Source of the DNA: an uncultured Lachnospiraceae bacterium
GTDB taxonomy: Bacteria > Bacillota > Clostridia > Lachnospirales > Lachnospiraceae
Direction: 5' to 3'
Assembly: GCA_934351765.1 (NCBI GenBank)
Contig: CAKRJM010000082.1
Coordinates: 1-9,116, forward strand
Length of the DNA: 9,116 nucleotides
Shown here: piece after piece, positions 5,936-9,116 of the stretch
Layout: every line of letters begins with the position of its first letter
Numbering within the stretch: the stretch's first letter is position 1
The notes under the pieces: generated by a model
Databases searched by the model: none
Told to the model about the DNA's origin: nothing
What the model saw: only the letters and a program-made list of their open reading frames with translations
Made by a program: the position numbers and the translations under genes

Positions 5936-7171
5936 ATGAACACCAACCCGCTTATTTTTCATATTGATGTAAACTCTGCTTATTTAAGCTGGACTGCCGT
6001 TCATGAGCTGGAGCTCGGACGGACTGAGGATATCCGCCTGGTTCCCTCTGCCATCGGCGGAAACAGGGAGACCCGCCACGGAGTCATTCTCGCCAAGTCT
6101 CCATCCGCAAAGGCCTGCGGCATCCGTACCGGTGAACCTGTGGTCACTGCTCTGAAAAAGTGTCCTTCTCTCCAGCTCTTCCCGCCGGACTTTGAACTGT
6201 ACGATAAAAATTCCAGAGCGTTTCTTTCCATTTTAAGGACCTACAGCCCCCATGTGGAACCCTTTTCCATTGATGAGGCGTTTATGGATATGAGCGGAAC
6301 TGAACTACTTTACGGATCCTCCCTGAACGCCGCCAAACAGATCCGGGATCAGATCTTCTCGGAGCTTGGCTTTACCGTCAATATCGGTATTGCCGAGAAC
6401 CGCCTTCTCGCCAAAATGGCCAGTGACTTTGAAAAGCCCGGAAAGATCCATACCCTGTTTCCCCCGGAGATCCGGACAAAGATGTGGCCTCTTCCGGTCA
6501 CTGATCTGTTTATGGTGGGGCGGTCTGCCGCAGAAACGCTGCATGCGCTCGGAATCCATACCATCGGCGAGCTGGCCTCCTCCAACCCGGCCACCCTCCG
6601 TGCCCATCTGAAAAAACAGGGGGAAGTTCTCTGGAGGTATGCCAACGGACAGGATGACGGTCTCTTCGACCGGGACACCAAAGACCGGGAAATCGGAAAT
6701 TCCACCACACTCCCCGATGATATTGACTCCTCCGATGCCGCAAAGAAAATCCTTCTGGCTCTCTGTGAAACCGTATGTACAAGGCTGCGCCATCAGAACC
6801 TGCGGGCAGCCTGCGTTTCCGTACAGATCACCGACTGTAATTTTGTCCGCCGCAGCCACCAGAAAGCGCTTCCGGTTCTTACCAATATCACCGGTGAACT
6901 TTACAGTGCCGTCTGCGCTTTATTTGATGAACTGTGGAACGGAACTCCCATTCGGCTCCTCGGTGTCCAGACCAGCAAAACAGCTTCGGAATCCTACCGT
7001 CAGTTCAGCCTGTTTGATTCCGGGAAAGCAGAAAAACTGGAAAAACTGGATTCCTGTGTCGATGAAATCCGAAAAAAATTCGGAGATGATTCCATCAAAC
7101 GTGCCAGCTTTTTGAACGGTCAGACCCGTCACATGATCGGAAAACAAACAGGGACGAAAAAACATGATTGA
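5936..7171 (+). CDS. dinB: Y-family DNA polymerase (DinB/Pol IV type)
   Basis: Error-prone translesion DNA polymerase. In the 411-residue protein, the first catalytic Asp11 is in FHIDVNSAYLSW, with Tyr16 at the steric-gate position that excludes ribonucleotides. The second catalytic pair Asp113-Glu114 is in FSIDEAFMDMS, and NIGIAENRLLAKMASDFEKP (149-168) is the conserved palm segment. A helix-hairpin-helix-like thumb follows (about 190-215, with VGRSAAETLHALGI), then a little-finger domain (about 245-350). QFSLF at 356-360 is a good beta-clamp binding motif, followed by about 50 more residues. The ATG at 5936 has AAAGGAGG (5922-5929) six bases upstream; an in-frame reading frame extends back to 5837 but starts before the promoter. 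A LexA box overlaps the promoter. The first catalytic motif reads DVN rather than the common DMD. The stop is 6 bp from the sigG stop on the other strand. Confidence 0.93.
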   Translation: MNTNPLIFHIDVNSAYLSWTAVHELELGRTEDIRLVPSAIGGNRETRHGVILAKSPSAKACGIRTGEPVVTALKKCPSLQLFPPDFELYDKNSRAFLSILRTYSPHVEPFSIDEAFMDMSGTELLYGSSLNAAKQIRDQIFSELGFTVNIGIAENRLLAKMASDFEKPGKIHTLFPPEIRTKMWPLPVTDLFMVGRSAAETLHALGIHTIGELASSNPATLRAHLKKQGEVLWRYANGQDDGLFDRDTKDREIGNSTTLPDDIDSSDAAKKILLALCETVCTRLRHQNLRAACVSVQITDCNFVRRSHQKALPVLTNITGELYSAVCALFDELWNGTPIRLLGVQTSKTASESYRQFSLFDSGKAEKLEKLDSCVDEIRKKFGDDSIKRASFLNGQTRHMIGKQTGTKKHD

Positions 7172-7177
7172 TTCCGT

Positions 7178-7960
7178 TCAGGAGGTTAAATATGCCCGCA
7201 TGGTGCGCAGTGCGCTTTTTTCCAGCCGGCTTACCTGTGCCTGGGAAATAGCGATCTCTCTGGCCACCTCCATCTGGGTTCTTCCCTCATAAAACCGAAG
7301 ATGAATGATATGACGCTCCCGTTCGGGAAGCCGTTTTAGAGCTTCTCCCAGCGAAATATCCTCCACCCACTTTTCCTCCCGGTTTTTCTTGTCACTGATC
7401 TGATCCATCACATAAAGGGTATCTCCTCCATCGGTATAAATGGGTTCATAAAGGCTTACCGGACTTTGTATGGCATCCAGCGCATATACAATCTCCTCCC
7501 TGCTCATACCCACTTCCTCCGCGATCTCCATAATGGTCGGCTCCTTTTCATTTTTCCGCAGAAGAAGCTCCCTGGCATAGATCGCCTTATAAGCTGTATC
7601 CCGCAGGGAACGGCTAACCCGAAGCGGACTTCCTGAATCCCGCAGATAGCGGCGGATCTCCCCGATGATCATAGGAACCGCATAGGTGGAAAACTTCACC
7701 ATCATATCCGGATTGAAATTATCGATGGCCTTCATAAGCCCGATGCACCCGATCTGAAACAAATCGTCAATATTTTCCTGATTCCCGGAAAACCGCTGGA
7801 TCACACTGAGCACCAGTCGAAGATTTCCTTTGATATAGCGTTCTCTTGCCTCCGGATCTCCCTCCCGGATTTTCTGAAACAGTACCGTCTTTTCCTCCTC
7901 CTTCAGGAGTGGAAGCTTTGAAGTATTTACTCCGCAGATCTCCACCTTGTAAACAGCCAT
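7178..7960 (-). CDS. sigG: RNA polymerase sporulation sigma factor sigma-G
   Basis: Late forespore-specific sigma factor that directs RNA polymerase to forespore genes after engulfment. The N-terminal VEICGVNTSKLP (residues 6-17) is characteristic of sigma-G and absent from other sigma-70 members. Region 2 is GNLRLVLSVIQRF...DDLFQIGCIGLMKAIDNF (45-82) with KFSTYAVPMIIGEIRRYLRD (89-108). Region 3 includes RVSRSLRDTAYKA (114-126) and LDAIQSPVSLYEPIY (161-175). Region 4 ends in the helix-turn-helix TQMEVAREIAISQAQVSRLEK (228-248). At 260 residues it has the normal length. The ATG at 7960 follows GGAGGT at 6 bases. It lies in the conserved sigE-sigG neighbourhood, but a lipoprotein gene is inserted. 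The 257-bp upstream region holds a terminator, a sigma-G/F-like promoter and a structured leader, so sigG appears to be transcribed independently. Confidence 0.97.
   Translation of the reverse strand: MAVYKVEICGVNTSKLPLLKEEEKTVLFQKIREGDPEARERYIKGNLRLVLSVIQRFSGNQENIDDLFQIGCIGLMKAIDNFNPDMMVKFSTYAVPMIIGEIRRYLRDSGSPLRVSRSLRDTAYKAIYARELLLRKNEKEPTIMEIAEEVGMSREEIVYALDAIQSPVSLYEPIYTDGGDTLYVMDQISDKKNREEKWVEDISLGEALKRLPERERHIIHLRFYEGRTQMEVAREIAISQAQVSRLEKSALRTMRAYLTS
7205..7221 (+). terminator. Candidate short terminator of dinB inside sigG
   Basis: GCGC (7205-7208), a 3-base loop and GCGC (7212-7215) are followed by six T (7216-7221), starting 34 bp after the dinB stop and lying within the last codons of sigG on the other strand. 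The stem is only 4 bp, though all GC, so efficiency is doubtful. It is the only T-tailed hairpin I see near the dinB end. Confidence 0.3.
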
Positions 7961-8001
7961 ACCCGTACCTCCGCGTCATCATTCTGTCGGTTTCATACGC
8001 C

Positions 8002-8041
8002 GGTTTCCGATTTCGGCCAGGTTCCAGGCCTGGTGGAAACC
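8002..8041 (-). repeat. Nested hairpin in the sigG leader
   Basis: An outer 7-bp stem, GGTTTCC (8002-8008) with GGAAACC (8035-8041), encloses an inner 5-bp stem, CCAGG (8017-8021) with CCTGG (8029-8033). CCAGGCCTGG at 8024-8033 is also a perfect palindrome. The element sits about 40-80 bases upstream of the sigG ATG and would be in the leader transcript if the promoter at 8072-8101 is used. It has no T run, so it is not a terminator. I do not recognise it as a known riboswitch. Confidence 0.4.
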
Positions 8042-8071
8042 AATCGTTCCCAAACCGTTGTATCTTATTTG

Positions 8072-8101
8072 AATCATGCACGTTTTTTTCGGGATTTATG
8101 C
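8072..8101 (-). promoter_or_regulatory. Sigma-G/sigma-F-like promoter for sigG
   Basis: On the minus strand, GCATA (complement of 8097-8101) is followed after 18 bases by CATGATT (complement of 8072-8078). The sigma-G consensus is about GHATR, 17-18 bases, CATNHTA, so only the last -10 base is off. Part of the looser sigma-F pattern (GYWTA, 15 bases, GGNNANANT) fits the same place (3 of 5 defined -10 bases). This fits the known forespore control and autoregulation of sigG. The predicted leader is long, about 105 bases. Confidence 0.45.
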
Positions 8102-8135
8102 AGTTGGAGGAATTTTCCTGTCTGATGGCGCAGAC

Positions 8136-8182
8136 ATAAAAAGAACAGCCAAAAGGATTTCTTTTTATCCTTTCAGCTGCTC
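8136..8182 (-). terminator. Rho-independent terminator after the lipoprotein gene
   Basis: On the minus strand a 16-bp stem (complement of 8167-8182 with complement of 8143-8158; three G-T wobbles, no mismatches) has an 8-base loop and is followed by TTTTTAT (8136-8142). It starts 37 bases after the lipoprotein stop and should separate that gene, and any read-through from sigE, from sigG. Confidence 0.8.
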
Positions 8183-8218
8183 TTCTGTTTTTCTTGTTTT
8201 CCGAATAATGATCCGAGC

Positions 8219-8914
8219 TTACCGCGACATATTGACTACCTTATCGTCAAGTGCCTCCATTCGCTCATCACTGATTACATACACATTATTTTCTTTGTCA
8301 TAATCCAGAACCACATCTACATTGATTTTGCTTCCCCTGGTCATAGCAGAAGCCTTTCCTTCCAGCGCCGAGATCACTGCCTCGCCATAGGCTTCCTCGT
8401 ATTCCTGCTCACTCAGATCATCCAGTTCTCCGTTTTTTGCCCGGTTATTAAAATCATCTACCGCCGACTGAAAATCCGTCTGCAGGGTTCCGAAAAAGAG
8501 AACCGGTTCGATCTCCATGGTAACGGTATACGTATCACCATCCCGAAGCACATCTACCGCCTGATAGCTTGCCTGCCCGTAAACAGTCTTCGCCATAGTA
8601 GAAATCCGTTCCGTCAGACCGGCACTGATCATATCCATCTTGATGGAAAGCGCATCGCCGATTTCCTGAGTAAAATCCTGAATATTTAACTCATAGATCT
8701 TCTGGGCTTCTTCTTCTGTCGCTCCGGTGACCTCCATATATTTATCGTAGGATCCAAGATAATTCGCGTCCATGATACCGGTCACATATTCTTTATAGGC
8801 TTCCTTTCCGCTGGAAGATCCGCCGCTTCCGGAGCCACAGGCTGCAAGTCCCACAATCATTCCGGCAGCCAGTACCACTGCTGCCGCCCGTTTCAGTATC
8901 GCAGGTGTTTTCAT
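8219..8914 (-). CDS. Predicted lipoprotein of unknown function between sigE and sigG
   Basis: A 231-residue secreted lipoprotein. The N-terminus has a basic stretch (KRAAA), a hydrophobic core and the lipobox GLAAC with Cys26 as the lipidated residue, followed by a flexible Gly/Ser linker (27-36). The mature part is acidic and largely helical at first (KEAYKEYVTGIMDANYLGSYDKYMEVTGATEEEAQ, residues 37-71, cited here by position), then has beta-like segments (TYTVTMEIEPVLF, 128-140; KINVDVVLDYD, 196-206). It resembles small Clostridia lipoproteins of the DUF5105 kind, but I cannot confirm this. The ATG at 8914 is chosen because it gives a proper signal peptide and has AGGAGG upstream; an in-frame ATG at 8995 would put 27 unsuitable residues before it and overlap sigE. 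It has its own promoter and terminator. Its location suggests, but does not prove, a sporulation link. Confidence 0.8.
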   Translation of the reverse strand: MKTPAILKRAAAVVLAAGMIVGLAACGSGSGGSSSGKEAYKEYVTGIMDANYLGSYDKYMEVTGATEEEAQKIYELNIQDFTQEIGDALSIKMDMISAGLTERISTMAKTVYGQASYQAVDVLRDGDTYTVTMEIEPVLFFGTLQTDFQSAVDDFNNRAKNGELDDLSEQEYEEAYGEAVISALEGKASAMTRGSKINVDVVLDYDKENNVYVISDERMEALDDKVVNMSR

Positions 8915-8966
8915 CGTAAACTGTTCCTCCTGATCTTTTCTCTTTGATTCGCAAAATTTATCCCAT

Positions 8967-8995
8967 ATTATAGCACAACTATTGAAATTGTACAA
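8967..8995 (-). promoter_or_regulatory. Sigma-A promoter for the lipoprotein gene, inside the end of sigE
   Basis: On the minus strand a perfect TATAAT (complement of 8967-8972) has a TG extended -10 one base upstream. A weaker -35, TTGTAC (complement of 8990-8995), lies 17 bases away. The -35 lies within the last sigE codons. The start would be near 8960, about 46 bases before the lipoprotein ATG. Confidence 0.65.
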
Positions 8996-9116
8996 TTTCT
9001 TTTTTTAACTGATGAATGATCTTCTTTTCCAGCCTGGAAATATAGGATTGAGAAATCCCCATGAGATCTGCTACCTCCTTCTGCGTCATCTCATTTCCAT
9101 CGGTTCGTCCCAGCCC
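8979..9116 (-). CDS. sigE: Sporulation sigma factor sigma-E, C-terminal 45 residues (runs off the window)
   Basis: Only the C-terminus of this early mother-cell sigma factor is present. The reading frame from the window edge gives a region 4 helix-turn-helix: [20 protein letters not shown] (residues 10-29 of the fragment), then [11 protein letters not shown] and a stop at 8979-8981. The [13 protein letters not shown] segment is typical of sigma-E (sigma-G has ISQAQVSRLEK instead). Sigma-K has a similar region 4, but the sigG neighbour two genes on supports sigE, as in the spoIIGA-sigE-sigG locus. The last codons overlap the promoter and palindrome of the next gene. The start, including any pro-sequence processed by SpoIIGA, lies outside the window. 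Confidence 0.88.
   Translation of the reverse strand, partial: GLGRTDGNEMTQKEVADLMGISQSYISRLEKKIIHQLKKEIVQFQ
8984..8999. repeat. Perfect 16-bp palindrome over the lipoprotein promoter -35
   Basis: GAAATTGTACAATTTC equals its own reverse complement across all 16 bases. It covers the -35 of the lipoprotein promoter and lies in the last codons of sigE. The position suits a repressor or activator operator. It has no T tail and is AT-rich, so a terminator role is unlikely. Confidence 0.5.

Noticed and set aside
7192..7251. Plus-strand 19-codon ORF with a perfect AGGAGG just after dinB
   Set aside because: It lies wholly antisense to sigG codons, and the weak dinB terminator falls within it. The peptide has no recognisable character, so the ribosome binding site is probably chance.
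8915..8995. N-terminal extension of the lipoprotein by 27 codons
   Set aside because: It would spoil the signal peptide and overlap sigE and the promoter; the ATG at 8914 has a ribosome binding site and a proper lipoprotein signal.
1..9116. Mobile element, CRISPR array, toxin-antitoxin or defence island
   Set aside because: No integrase, transposase, direct-repeat array or defence gene family is seen; every sizeable gene is a core or common Clostridia family. topB alone is not evidence of an integrative element.

Overview
The window reads as chromosome of a spore-forming, low-to-mid GC Firmicute, most likely a Lachnospiraceae-type Clostridia. The reasons are the tail of sigma-E and a complete sigma-G (sporulation sigma factors), strong AGGAGG ribosome binding sites, sigma-A promoters with extended -10 elements, a Bacillus-type LexA operator, and small families common in that group (a CmpB-like membrane protein, GtrA, an M18 aminopeptidase). 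I see no phage, IS, CRISPR, tRNA or rRNA signal. It looks like ordinary, dense core chromosome with several unusual regulatory arrangements.

Layout. At the left edge, on the minus strand, are the start of glnS (1-232, running off the window) with its own promoter, and upstream of it an M18 zinc aminopeptidase gene (349-1737). A divergent intergenic region (1738-1883) separates these from a plus-strand gene for a CmpB-like membrane protein (1884-2717). That gene converges on a minus-strand block of topoisomerase III (topB), a GtrA-family membrane protein and a PaaI-type thioesterase (transcribed 5793 to 2730). The terminator of the plus-strand gene lies inside the last codons of the thioesterase gene. 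topB is divergent from a Y-family DNA polymerase gene (dinB, 5936-7171); their shared 142-bp region holds a near-consensus LexA box overlapping the dinB -35. dinB converges with only 6 bp on sigG (7178-7960). Further right, still on the minus strand, are a predicted lipoprotein gene (8219-8914) and the last 45 codons of sigE (8979-9116).

How the genes fit together. topB and dinB are DNA-maintenance genes flanking an apparent SOS operator. sigE and sigG form the usual mother-cell/forespore sigma pair, but here a lipoprotein gene with its own strong vegetative-looking promoter and its own terminator lies between them, and sigG has a separate leader with a sigma-G/F-like promoter. glnS and the aminopeptidase are housekeeping genes.

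I found no convincing evidence for a wholly new multi-gene system. The most worthwhile leads are the lipoprotein inserted in the sigE-sigG locus, the perfect 16-bp palindrome over its promoter, the LexA-controlled divergent promoter pair, and terminator hairpins encoded within opposing genes.
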